Below, piece after piece: positions 44,201-52,117 of a stretch of DNA of 64,000 bases (positions are counted from its first letter, which is position 1; each line of letters opens with the position of its first letter). Source of the DNA: Paenibacillus oryzisoli. GTDB taxonomy: Bacteria > Bacillota > Bacilli > Paenibacillales > NBRC-103111. A program made the translations under genes and the position numbers. The DNA lies in assembly GCF_001653565.1 (NCBI RefSeq), contig NZ_LYPB01000050.1, positions 1 to 64,000 of the forward strand, written 5' to 3'. The notes under the pieces were generated by a model. It did no database searches and was not told the DNA's origin. It saw only the letters and a list, made by a program, of their open reading frames with translations.

Positions 44201-47200
44201 AAAGAGGTTCTTACCGCCCACGATCTCCCCTTTGATTGACGTGGTGGAATATGGATCCATGAATCTACTTGCTGTGTTGTTGACCCAGTTAATGTTAGCA
44301 TCCACATTTGTCGTACCATCAGCAAGTGTAACTGAAATACTTGTTGGCAGACCCGCGACGGCCTCGCCTACTTTGGTAGCTACAACCGTTGCAAAAGCTC
44401 CAGTAACAGTTACAGGTTGTTTTTTCAATCTAAGCGCATCTGAAGCAGCCTGAAGTTTCGTCGTTGCAGAATCAATAGCATACTGGCTTGCTGCAGCATC
44501 TGCCAGCACTACTTGCGCCTCAGTCAACGCAGTTGAAAACGCCGTCCACTCCGTAGACATATAATCTGACTCGGCATAGCCGCTTACTTGAGAGATTAAG
44601 GAAGTAAGTGCTGTTTTGGAGACCGTGCCATAGATCGCACCCATGATATCAATAGCGTCGATGGAAAAACTTCCATTCTTCATCACGACCTTTAACGTGT
44701 GAGGTCCATTAGACAGGCCACGATAGGAGTAGGTGTTCGTACGATTAATCGTAGCTGCAGGAATGACCACATTCGAATCAACAAGTGCATCATCCACATA
44801 CATATCGAGTGTCCCGCTGCCTGTATCACCTACGAGATTAAACCCAGTTCCTGTGAAAGGCAGTTCCAAATAAGTAGGAGCTGTATTATCAGCGGCAACT
44901 ACTGCTTTGGAAATAGAAATGTAGTTACCTGCGCCAGAGGCTGCAGCCGTTTTGACAATCTTAATCGTATGCGTGCCAGGTGCAAGACCAGTTACTGCAT
45001 AGATTTGCTGCTCAACGGAGCCGTTATTGAACTTAAAGTCTTGCAAAACCCGCTTAGAGACGTCGTTGGTATAGCCAGGCGCATCATCCAGATAAACATC
45101 CATTCTGGCTACTGAATTTGTCCCTTGCTGATTTCCGTACACCGCAATGCTAGTCCCGTTAAAGGTGAATGAAGCATAACTGCCATTCTCTCCTGCCCAA
45201 GCATTCGAAGTATTCGAGCTCCATGCTGAAGTATTTCCACTATTTCTTACTAAGTACCACCGATTCGGCGTACCCTCAATTAACGTAGAACTACTAGGCA
45301 GGATCGTCGTTCCGCTTGTCGTAATTGTCCGGTTAATTCGACCTGCACCACCTGATAGACTATGCCCCCAGGGCATGCTGCCTTCATGATAGGATACACG
45401 GGAATCCAGATCGTCCACTCGATCTGTTGCATAAGGTACATAGCCATTAACAGCTTCTACCTTCAAATTGTCAAAGATCGATTGGCGAACACTGCTCTGA
45501 ATCATGACTTGCCCAGAAAGTGGTGCGCCACTAGCCGTATCGGTGTAACTAGTAAGGACCTTACCATCTATCGCAGCGGTGATGAATTTCTCTGCCGCTT
45601 TAATGGAAATACGGTGCCACGCACTAGCATCAAAGTTATCCATACTGCCAGATGCCACGGTTGCCGTGAAGCGAATAAGACGCCAAGTGCCATCGGCATA
45701 TACTCGGATTTTATAACCTGATTCTGAATCAGATGTCGTCCCATTCAAGGTATGTCGCAAACCTAAAGCAACATAGTTCTCACCCGTATGCGTTCCATCC
45801 AAATCCATTTTGAAATCGATCGACGTTTCATAATTCGCCCATCGCTCATCACCAAGCACCGTATAGGAGAAAGGCGTTGTAGCCCAAGTGCCCGGTTTAT
45901 TACCCGAATAGATCATCTGCTTCAAGCCATTAGATCCGTTCGTACCAATGCCTCCATAGACTTCGAAAGCTCCTCCTTGATCTGCCGTATAACGAGGTGT
46001 GCCCCCACGGCGTTCAAGGTAGCTTAAACCATTTACCACAGGATAGTTACTGTACTCAAAATCATCTTCATACAAGATAGCCGGGTTGCTGCCAGCAACA
46101 TCCAATACGCTTTGTGCTGGAATTTGAGTGTTTCGCACATAAGGTGTGCGAGCTTGCCCCGTGTTTGGATTAGTGACAGTGCTCGTCAAGCTAACCATGC
46201 TGTGCGGTTTCACTGTTAGCGTGTACGTGTACACATCTCCACTACTCGTAGCGGTGACATTACTAAGCTGTTGATACCAATTCGCATCATATGCTTGTCC
46301 AGCATCAGGTCCTCGTGTCTCCCATACTTGCAGCGGATTGCCTGCATGGCTAATATTCTTTTTCACATCAAATTGGTAATTAGCTACGCGATCACTGTCA
46401 TTGACCATGACCACAGAGAAATCTTTCTTATCCGGGCTCACTAGGGCTATCCGATTATATTCAGCATCTGTAAAGTTGCCGTCCATTTCGCTATTCCCTC
46501 TGTTTCCAACAACACCCGCGCTCGCATTAGGAATATACATCCAGTTATTTGCGGCAAATTGGGTAAATTGCATGGTCGTGTTAACGCCCACATCCGGTGT
46601 ATAGTAACCTGACCATGGATCTTTGGCAGAAATAATTTCCTTGCTGCTGTAGGGAGCGCCGCTATAGAATGCGCTTACAGCAGGTTGGAACATATAATGC
46701 GTACGCTTTCCTTGTGTATACATCGCAATGAAACGGCCAGCAATATCTAACGCACTAGCAACACCGCCGAATACGCTATCCGAATTAGCACGATATTTGG
46801 CTGCCGTTTGTGGTGCCACGCCTTCACTATACCAAACTTCTTTTTGATTCTGATCATTGACCTTGAGATAGTCAGCGCTTGTTGCCAAGTTATAGTGGTA
46901 CGCCATTACGTCAACCGCATTCATGAGTTCGGCGTCCGCTAGCATTCTTGTAGGTATGTTAAGCGTTGTGTTCTCATCGGAAGCGATAATTCTAATCTTA
47001 TCGTAGTTAGGGAACGTAGCATCTGCCCGCATACGTTTTGCAAACCATTTAATGAAATTCACATTGGGTGTGCCTGTTTCATTACGATCTGGGTTGATGT
47101 AATCGAGCAAATAGCCGTATGTATCCTGAATCGCAATTGCGGTATCCTTGTACCATTTGTACATTCGCTCATAGGAAGCCAGTGTTGCAGGTAGTGTTGG

Positions 47201-47704
47201 ATCCGTATTGCCATCGCTCCATGGTTGAACCCAACTTGGCTGGGTCCAGCGGAGAATACTTACTTTCATATTCGGGTTGATGGTCTTCGCATCAGCTGCA
47301 AATACGAATCCTGCACCTCGCCGAACATTAGCAAGCTCATCGTCAGAGCGCTTCGTAGCTGGCTCCGTTCCAGATGACGTGTTGGAATCATTGCCCATCT
47401 CAATCTTAATGTCATTGATGCCAGCACCTGTATCTTGATTGAATAATCCATTCATAATTTCCCAATATTGCGCAGGGTGTTCTTCCTTATAATCTAAAAG
47501 TAAACGGGAAGTATTATTACCGGATACCACTCCATAACCTTTAAATGTATTGGCTGGGTTCGTATCGGCAGCATCCCCATCTATTGTTACCACCTTCAGT
47601 GGCGAGTCAGCCGCATAAGCAGGCCTTGTTGGAAATAACGAAATTACCATGAACAATGTAAGGATAACCGCTAAGCTTTTCTGTAGATTTTTACGTTGTA
47701 TCAC
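41291..47704 (-). CDS. S-layer-anchored GH59-like glycoside hydrolase
   Basis: A 2137-residue exported enzyme. The signal peptide ends at AYA (about 31). The catalytic part (about 37-520) resembles galactocerebrosidase (GH59): FKGYGVVSGNNTSRLLLDY, IKIEMGNDSNTSSGTEP, KIRIIASDENT, VDVMAYHY and PWSGYYTPDVGVNTTMQFTQ. The likely acid/base is Glu209 (NPDRNETG) and the nucleophile Glu294 (EVWYSEG). Next come a laminin-G-like module (about 550-760), carbohydrate-binding-like modules, a FIVAR segment (about 1030-1100), a Big-4-like domain, three DUF5011-like Ig repeats (about 1455-1740) and three SLH domains (about 1955-2137) for cell-wall attachment. It probably releases beta-galactosyl-type units. 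It lies after the MalG-type permease but behind a strong terminator, so it has its own promoter. Confidence 0.82.
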   Translation of the reverse strand: MIQRKNLQKSLAVILTLFMVISLFPTRPAYAADSPLKVVTIDGDAADTNPANTFKGYGVVSGNNTSRLLLDYKEEHPAQYWEIMNGLFNQDTGAGINDIKIEMGNDSNTSSGTEPATKRSDDELANVRRGAGFVFAADAKTINPNMKVSILRWTQPSWVQPWSDGNTDPTLPATLASYERMYKWYKDTAIAIQDTYGYLLDYINPDRNETGTPNVNFIKWFAKRMRADATFPNYDKIRIIASDENTTLNIPTRMLADAELMNAVDVMAYHYNLATSADYLKVNDQNQKEVWYSEGVAPQTAAKYRANSDSVFGGVASALDIAGRFIAMYTQGKRTHYMFQPAVSAFYSGAPYSSKEIISAKDPWSGYYTPDVGVNTTMQFTQFAANNWMYIPNASAGVVGNRGNSEMDGNFTDAEYNRIALVSPDKKDFSVVMVNDSDRVANYQFDVKKNISHAGNPLQVWETRGPDAGQAYDANWYQQLSNVTATSSGDVYTYTLTVKPHSMVSLTSTVTNPNTGQARTPYVRNTQIPAQSVLDVAGSNPAILYEDDFEYSNYPVVNGLSYLERRGGTPRYTADQGGAFEVYGGIGTNGSNGLKQMIYSGNKPGTWATTPFSYTVLGDERWANYETSIDFKMDLDGTHTGENYVALGLRHTLNGTTSDSESGYKIRVYADGTWRLIRFTATVASGSMDNFDASAWHRISIKAAEKFITAAIDGKVLTSYTDTASGAPLSGQVMIQSSVRQSIFDNLKVEAVNGYVPYATDRVDDLDSRVSYHEGSMPWGHSLSGGAGRINRTITTSGTTILPSSSTLIEGTPNRWYLVRNSGNTSAWSSNTSNAWAGENGSYASFTFNGTSIAVYGNQQGTNSVARMDVYLDDAPGYTNDVSKRVLQDFKFNNGSVEQQIYAVTGLAPGTHTIKIVKTAAASGAGNYISISKAVVAADNTAPTYLELPFTGTGFNLVGDTGSGTLDMYVDDALVDSNVVIPAATINRTNTYSYRGLSNGPHTLKVVMKNGSFSIDAIDIMGAIYGTVSKTALTSLISQVSGYAESDYMSTEWTAFSTALTEAQVVLADAAASQYAIDSATTKLQAASDALRLKKQPVTVTGAFATVVATKVGEAVAGLPTSISVTLADGTTNVDANINWVNNTASRFMDPYSTTSIKGEIVGGKNLFVNVQVEVIPSDLVYFIDTGVVGDATPPFTAIKSVIGASLLNDKADQPSTSDTVWGHTPTDANYKYKTITGAVVATDKSQTGVYGSDTRNNPLVYVLPLTAGKYTITSFHRDWWNNTSRTMDITLSYPDAGGQLVTKTVRSGLVAGPDGTAVSYDFNLPTDGTVKYTVNNTYSGNQAALISYLGVAKKIVNPADQQAVDSAKSIIDTATYSVDKVIANTKDSVKLWLGQTIPALTGLNATGVTVGEITYASLQSASADTDGNFTFSVVLSKGNADATSVISGTITALDTTKPVISLVGEAVVNLAVGSTYVDGGATAADDRDGNLTGSIVTTVTSNVYSGVYSGTTINTTVAGTYTYHYNVSDAAGNAAVEVTRTVNVSENPDVTKPIITLQGDGVIHLAYGASYSDVGATAADDRDGNITGNIVTTITNNMNSDVHSGTTIDTSVAGTYTYHYNVSDAAGNAAVEVTRQVIVSESPDVTKPILTLNGDAIIHVVHGASYTDAGATAEDDRDGNITGNIVTTITNTMNSGVYNGTTLDTTVADTYTYHYNVSDAAGNAAAEVTRTVIVAAQEQPQTPDPETPVTPETPNTPETPTTQEPTSTQVIKEMDLPAAVAGTITAQIKDGKDTVLLPSRIIDLVGDNSLQLVQKDFTIEFSKEALKNIHGAVTGTQAEGAQISFSATVASKDRVTNLINNQAINGAARVATASDVYDFNLDMVTIDGTHVPVTTFKEPLVVSFKVNPNADPNLLGVYYIAADGTIQYVGGTLVNGVMTVKIAHFSQYAVLEFNKTFTDVSSSSWASSVIKNMAAKHIIDGVTETEFNPEGNVTRAQFAAMLGRTLGLKAMNSARFKDVQPGAWYAEAIAQVNEAGIVLGRSEDTFAPDDAITREEMAVMTVRAYEFMKGKKVSLTKTNRFSDHAQIQEWAQNAVSAAQAVGLIQGRSANQFAPQERMTRAESAQVISNLLNGMQK
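42480..43345 (-). repeat. Three DUF5011-like Ig repeats in the GH59-like gene
   Basis: Three copies of about 96 residues (period about 288 bp), each with GATAxDDRDGNxTG and AGTYTYHYNVSDAAGNAA-type ends, act as a spacer between the catalytic half and the SLH anchor. Copies are similar but not identical. Confidence 0.85.
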
Positions 47705-47771
47705 ACAGGTTCACTCCTTTTATTAAAACGAGTAGGAAATCTTCATGATCACTTTGTTCTCTATCAAATGC

Positions 47772-47785
47772 TGTAAGCGCTTTAA
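47772..47785. promoter_or_regulatory. cre-like site upstream of the GH59-like gene
   Basis: TGTAAGCGCTTTAA fits the CcpA consensus TGWAARCGYTWNCW at 13 of 14 positions. It lies 68 bp before the start codon and downstream of a possible -10 TATAAT near 47850. CcpA repression is the likely role. The 336-bp gap 47705-48040 otherwise holds the terminator at its far end. Confidence 0.6.
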
Positions 47786-47945
47786 ATTAACTCCTTTCCA
47801 AGTTCAATAATTTGTTAACCAGTACGCCATGTTGTTGTGCTTTCGTCATTATATAAGTATTAAGAATCGTAGATAAGAAAATAAATTAACCAAAATGGCT
47901 CATATTTTTACCTATTTCAAAAAAATGGCAAGGGTGAATCTACAA

Positions 47946-48007
47946 CAAAAAAGCCAATCTACCCTGATGCTTGCTGTGCAAGTTATCGGGTAGATTGGCT
48001 TTTTTGT
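47946..48007. terminator. Strong bidirectional terminator between the importer and the GH59-like gene
   Basis: AAGCCAATCTACCC (47951) pairs with GGGTAGATTGGCTT (47988), with A/T runs of six at both ends. It ends the yesM-to-permease run. Confidence 0.93.
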
Positions 48008-48040
48008 TACAAACGCTATACGGGCGCCTCATTCCATCTT

Positions 48041-48883
48041 CTATTTCAAGCCTGTCGTTGCGATCCCATCAATAAATTTCTTCTGAGCGAAGAAAAACAC
48101 GAGTAGGAGTGGAACGGTAGCCATGACAGATGCTGCCATTAATAAGTGCCAGTCCGTTCCTGCTGTATCCGTAAATAACTTCAATGCAATCGGTAGTGTA
48201 AACAACTTCGAAGAACTGATGTAAATTAACGGATCGAGGAAATCCTCCCAGCTGTGTAAGAAGGTGAAAATCGATAAAGTCGCGAATGCTGGTGTTGCCA
48301 TTGGCACCATGATGCGCCAGAATGTCTGCCAAGGTGTACTGCCATCCATTTCTGCTGCTTCATCCAAGTCCTTAGGAATCGTAATATAAAATTGCCGAAG
48401 CAAGAACACGCCGAAGATTCCGCCGGCTCCCAGCATAGGTGGGATGATTAACGGGAAGTGATTATTCACAAGCCCTAGCTTAGAGAACCAGATAAAATTC
48501 GGAATAATCGTAACCTCATTTGGGATCATCATCCCGCTTAGAAGAATAAGGAAGAAAACATTTTTGTATGGGAAATTAATCTTCGCAAAAGCAAATCCAG
48601 CCAATGCTCCAAAAATGCACGTTCCAATTGTTACCACAATCGCGATGTACACGCTATTCGCATAATGCGTTATAAATAAGGTCTGTGTTGTAAACACTTT
48701 CGAGTAATTGGACCATACAATCGGACTCGGAATCCATTGAGGAGGAAACGAAAATATTTTCGTTTGATCCTTGAGTGATGTGGTCACCATCCAAACAAAC
48801 GGCATCAAAATTATGGCGGAGACAATCGTCAGCAACACATACGATAAGGCATTACTCAGTATTCGGATGGATTTATTGCTCAT
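48041..48883 (-). CDS. Sugar ABC transporter permease, MalG-type
   Basis: Inner-membrane permease (280 aa, six helices) with the EAA loop DEAAEMDGSTPWQTFWRIMVPM and C-terminal KKFIDGIATTGLK typical of CUT1 MalG-like permeases. ATG 48883 (MSNKSIRIL) has AAGGTGG upstream; the longer frame to 48931 lies in the upstream gene. It overlaps the MalF-type gene by 11 bp. It is the last gene of the second importer. Confidence 0.92.
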   Translation of the reverse strand: MSNKSIRILSNALSYVLLTIVSAIILMPFVWMVTTSLKDQTKIFSFPPQWIPSPIVWSNYSKVFTTQTLFITHYANSVYIAIVVTIGTCIFGALAGFAFAKINFPYKNVFFLILLSGMMIPNEVTIIPNFIWFSKLGLVNNHFPLIIPPMLGAGGIFGVFLLRQFYITIPKDLDEAAEMDGSTPWQTFWRIMVPMATPAFATLSIFTFLHSWEDFLDPLIYISSSKLFTLPIALKLFTDTAGTDWHLLMAASVMATVPLLLVFFFAQKKFIDGIATTGLK

Positions 48884-49826
48884 GATGCACCCACCTTTTT
48901 CTGAAGTTCCACTGCACCATGGTAAGTACAAGTACTAAGAAGAAGAGGATAAACGCAACAGCAGATGCGTAACCGAATTCATAGGTTTTGAAGGCTAGCT
49001 TATAAATGTAATATACGAGCACACTTGTACTACTCCCAGGACCGCCATCGGTCATTACACTGATCTGCGAGAACACTTTTAGTGAACCGATTAAGGTAAT
49101 GATTAATGTTAGGAATAACGAAGGCGAAATCATCGGTAAGGTAATTTTCGTGAACTGCTTCCATTTTGATGCACCATCAATCGTAGCAGCTTCATAGTAC
49201 ATTTTCGGTACATCCTGCAAGGCCGCGAGGAAGATAACCATATTCATTCCCACCTTTTTCAAAACACTGACGAGAATAACAACTGGCATCACAAGCGTCG
49301 TATTGTACATCCAAGCAGGACCCGTAATGCCGAAGAAATGCAGGATCTGATTGACCAATCCAGCATCTGTAGCGAATACATATTTCCACACGATAGCCCA
49401 AACAATAATAGATGTGACGACAGGCGTGAAGATAGCCGTTCGGAAGATGCCAACACCGGGAAGTTTAGTCGATAACAATAAAGCAAGCCCTAGAGCGAGC
49501 ATGAGATTAAGCGGAATCAGTCCTGCCGAGAAATACAAGGTATGCTTCACGGACAACCAGAACAGTTCATCATTCGTTATTACTTTCACATAATTATCAA
49601 CGCCAACAAATTTCGTTTCATGCAGGAGCGAATAACTGGTGAAACTAAGTCCAAAGGCACTAATAATCGGTCCTGCCATAAAGATCAAGAACCCAAGCAT
49701 CATCGGTGCAATAAATAAATAGCCATAGATTGCATTTCTGCGTTTAATTCGAGAGAAGTCGTTTCGCTTTTTTGTAACTATGCTTGCTACTGGCACCTCG
49801 GTGGGTGCTGTTCTATACATGTCCAT
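48873..49826 (-). CDS. Sugar ABC transporter permease, MalF-type
   Basis: Partner permease (317 aa), with an N-terminal cytoplasmic segment (about 1-30), six helices and the EAA loop EAATIDGASKWKQFTKITLPMISPSL. ATG 49826 (MDMYRTAPTEV) is preceded by GGAG at 8 bp; the longer frame starts in the hairpin between genes. With the MalG-type partner and binding protein it forms a CUT1 sugar importer lacking its own ATPase. Confidence 0.92.
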   Translation of the reverse strand: MDMYRTAPTEVPVASIVTKKRNDFSRIKRRNAIYGYLFIAPMMLGFLIFMAGPIISAFGLSFTSYSLLHETKFVGVDNYVKVITNDELFWLSVKHTLYFSAGLIPLNLMLALGLALLLSTKLPGVGIFRTAIFTPVVTSIIVWAIVWKYVFATDAGLVNQILHFFGITGPAWMYNTTLVMPVVILVSVLKKVGMNMVIFLAALQDVPKMYYEAATIDGASKWKQFTKITLPMISPSLFLTLIITLIGSLKVFSQISVMTDGGPGSSTSVLVYYIYKLAFKTYEFGYASAVAFILFFLVLVLTMVQWNFRKRWVHHEQ

Positions 49827-49854
49827 GATGTTCGCTCCACTCCTTATGAGACAA

Positions 49855-49879
49855 TGGCCAAGCTGTATGGGCTTGGCCA
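49855..49879 (-). promoter_or_regulatory. Hairpin between binding protein and permease genes
   Basis: A perfect 9-bp stem TGGCCAAGC/GCTTGGCCA with a 7-base loop and no U-tract. It probably stabilises the upstream binding-protein mRNA, parallel to the hairpin at 33743-33792 in the first importer operon. Confidence 0.6.
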
Positions 49880-49899
49880 CAGTTTCTAATCCAGTCCGA

Positions 49900-51231
49900 T
49901 CATTCCGCTAGAATTGCATTAACATCCGTTTCCAACTTTTTAAAGATTTCTGGAATTGTCCCTGCTTGCGAGTAGATCGCATCGAAGTGCAACTTCATTT
50001 TGTCATCAATTTTCTGGAAGTTGACGAATCCTTGACGTACACGACCACCAGCAATTTGATCGATAACCGCCATTTTCATGCTCTCAGGAGAAGGTCCTTG
50101 CTTCAAGAATTCCTCTGAATTCAGAACGGATTTACGGCTTGGCACGAAGTATTGGGACGCGATCTTCGTGTTTTCTTTATTACTTAGAAACTTAACAAGT
50201 TCAATGGCTTCGGCTGTGTTGTTGTTTCCTTTGGGAACCATGTAAGCGGCATAACCTAGCGTTGTTCCTTGTCCGCCTGCTGCTTTCGGCATTGGCGCAA
50301 TGTCCCATTCGAAATCTTTGATTGCTTTCGCTTTACCCATATAGCTCAGCAAATCTTGCTGCATGCCAATTTTGCCAGATTCGAAACCTGTTTGATCACC
50401 TGGCTTCGGATGAACCTTCGTTTTGAACATCGAATCACTGAAGAATTGAAGAGCTTGCTGGCCTTGTGGTGTATTCAAAGCAACTTTCTTGCCATCTTTG
50501 GTGAAGAAGTCAGAACCGTATGCCCATACCAACGTTTGAAGTGACTCCAGCCAACTTCTTCCCCATCCACCTGGACGAACCAAGTTCATTCCGTAGATCC
50601 CTTTATCCGGTTGAGTAATCGCGATCGCCGCTTTGTTCATTTCATCATATGTCCAGTTGCCTTCTTTGTAGAGATCAGTAGGCGTTTTCAAGTTTTTCTC
50701 TTTGAATAAATTTTTATTGTAATAGATCATGTTCGGAGGTGTTGAGAAAGCCACACCGTACAGTTTGTCATTTTTAGTCACTAATTCTAATGAGGATGGA
50801 ATGATATCGCTCATATCAAACGCCGCATCGGTTTTAATAGAAGAAATATCTTCGATCTGCCCTGCTTCAAGGAATTGTGGAATGCCTCTTTCAAGCATCC
50901 ACATCACGTCTGGCGCTGTTTTGGAAGCGAACATAACAGACATTTTCTGTAAGTAATCTGCGGATGGAATAATCATGATTTCGACACTTACGTTCGGCTT
51001 TGTCTTCCTATAATTCGCGATCATGTCTTCATACATTTTCTTTTGCTCTTCAGTTCCCCAAATGCTCATTGTTAACTTAACATTTTTTGCTGGCGCTTTC
51101 GTCTCATCGGCTGCCTTAGAGCTAGCAGGAGCTGTCGAAGTCGTTGATGTCGTTTCTTTCGTAGAACTGCATCCTGCAATGAAACTACTAACTAAGAGTA
51201 CGGAAGTCGTTAAGAGTAAAGCTTTCTTCAT
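49900..51231 (-). CDS. Extracellular sugar-binding lipoprotein
   Basis: A 443-residue CUT1 solute-binding protein. The signal peptide and lipobox (FIAGC, Cys about 21) are followed by a Ser/Thr-rich linker and the family motif MSIWGTEEQ with KMYEDMIANYRKTKPNVSVE. Central features are APDVMWMLERGIPQFLEAG and YAAYMVPKGNNNTAEAIELVKFL. AAGGGGA precedes ATG. It differs from the 517-residue binding protein at 33805, so the locus imports two kinds of oligosaccharide or one kind by two routes. Confidence 0.92.
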   Translation of the reverse strand: MKKALLLTTSVLLVSSFIAGCSSTKETTSTTSTAPASSKAADETKAPAKNVKLTMSIWGTEEQKKMYEDMIANYRKTKPNVSVEIMIIPSADYLQKMSVMFASKTAPDVMWMLERGIPQFLEAGQIEDISSIKTDAAFDMSDIIPSSLELVTKNDKLYGVAFSTPPNMIYYNKNLFKEKNLKTPTDLYKEGNWTYDEMNKAAIAITQPDKGIYGMNLVRPGGWGRSWLESLQTLVWAYGSDFFTKDGKKVALNTPQGQQALQFFSDSMFKTKVHPKPGDQTGFESGKIGMQQDLLSYMGKAKAIKDFEWDIAPMPKAAGGQGTTLGYAAYMVPKGNNNTAEAIELVKFLSNKENTKIASQYFVPSRKSVLNSEEFLKQGPSPESMKMAVIDQIAGGRVRQGFVNFQKIDDKMKLHFDAIYSQAGTIPEIFKKLETDVNAILAE

Positions 51232-51261
51232 TGTGTTTAGTCCCCTTTTTCATCATTTGGT

Positions 51262-51288
51262 GTGAAGCGCTTTCATAACCTTATTATA
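51262..51288 (-). promoter_or_regulatory. Promoter with cre-like operator before the second importer
   Basis: -10 TATAAT (51283-51288) is followed after 7 bp by TGAAAGCGCTTCAC (51262-51275), a CcpA-like palindrome with 12 of 14 consensus positions, placed over the expected transcription start. Confidence 0.6.
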
Positions 51289-51372
51289 AACTTAGCCCAA
51301 TCTTAAGATAACGCCAAAAAATCTATATAATGTTCAAAATAGCAAGGTCTTCACTGCCCAAAACAAACCGGA

Positions 51373-52113
51373 TTATTGATCTCGGAATTCGGACGGTGTC
51401 CATCCCGTGTTTTGTTTAAACAAGGAAGCAAAGTATTTATGATTGGCAATACCACACATCATCGCGATTTCAGAGACTTTCAGAGTTGTTTCTCTCAACA
51501 GCTTTCTCGCTTTCTCCATACGAACTTCTGTGACGAAGTCAGACAAATTCTGTCCCGTTTCCCTCTTGAACGTATAGGATAAATATTTCGGGTTAAGATA
51601 GACGCGCTCAGCAAGAAACTGTAAGGAAATATCCTGATTGAGATATTCATTCACGAGTTCTCTTACTCTTCGAATCAATAATCGATCCGTATCATCGGTC
51701 AATGGCGTCGTTGTTGTTTCGGAAGTGGGCTGCGTGGTCATATAAAGCTGCAAACTAATTTTCTGAAGAACTTGGGCTAACTCAACACGTTCGATGGGCT
51801 TTAATAAATAATCAGTTACGCCATATCGCAAAGCCTCTCTAGCATAAACAAACTCATCGTACCCACTAATCACGACAAAAAAGAGACTCGGATGAGACTC
51901 TTTCGCTCGCTTGATCAATTCAATTCCGTTCATTTCACTCATACGAATATCGGTAATAATGAGATCCACTTGATCTTGCGTTTTCAACCAATCTAACGCC
52001 TCACGGCCATTACTTGCTTCGGTAATTCGCAGTTTCGAGGTAATGACATCTTCAATAATCTTCTTAAGACCTTGTCTAATTTTCTGTTCATCTTCAACTA
52101 ACAAAATATTCAT
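51373..52113 (-). CDS. YesN-type response regulator (receiver plus AraC HTH)
   Basis: A 246-residue response regulator. The receiver (about 1-120) has LLVEDEQKI and the phospho-Asp in LIITDIRMSEMNG. The C-terminal AraC-type HTH (about 150-246) has FLAERVYLNPKYLSYTFKR and NHKYFASLFKQNTGWTPSEFR. ATG 52113 follows GGGAGG; the longer frame begins in the kinase gene, whose stop is 4 bp upstream. It should activate the adjacent sugar importer. Confidence 0.92.
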   Translation of the reverse strand: MNILLVEDEQKIRQGLKKIIEDVITSKLRITEASNGREALDWLKTQDQVDLIITDIRMSEMNGIELIKRAKESHPSLFFVVISGYDEFVYAREALRYGVTDYLLKPIERVELAQVLQKISLQLYMTTQPTSETTTTPLTDDTDRLLIRRVRELVNEYLNQDISLQFLAERVYLNPKYLSYTFKRETGQNLSDFVTEVRMEKARKLLRETTLKVSEIAMMCGIANHKYFASLFKQNTGWTPSEFRDQ

Positions 52114-52117
52114 CTGA

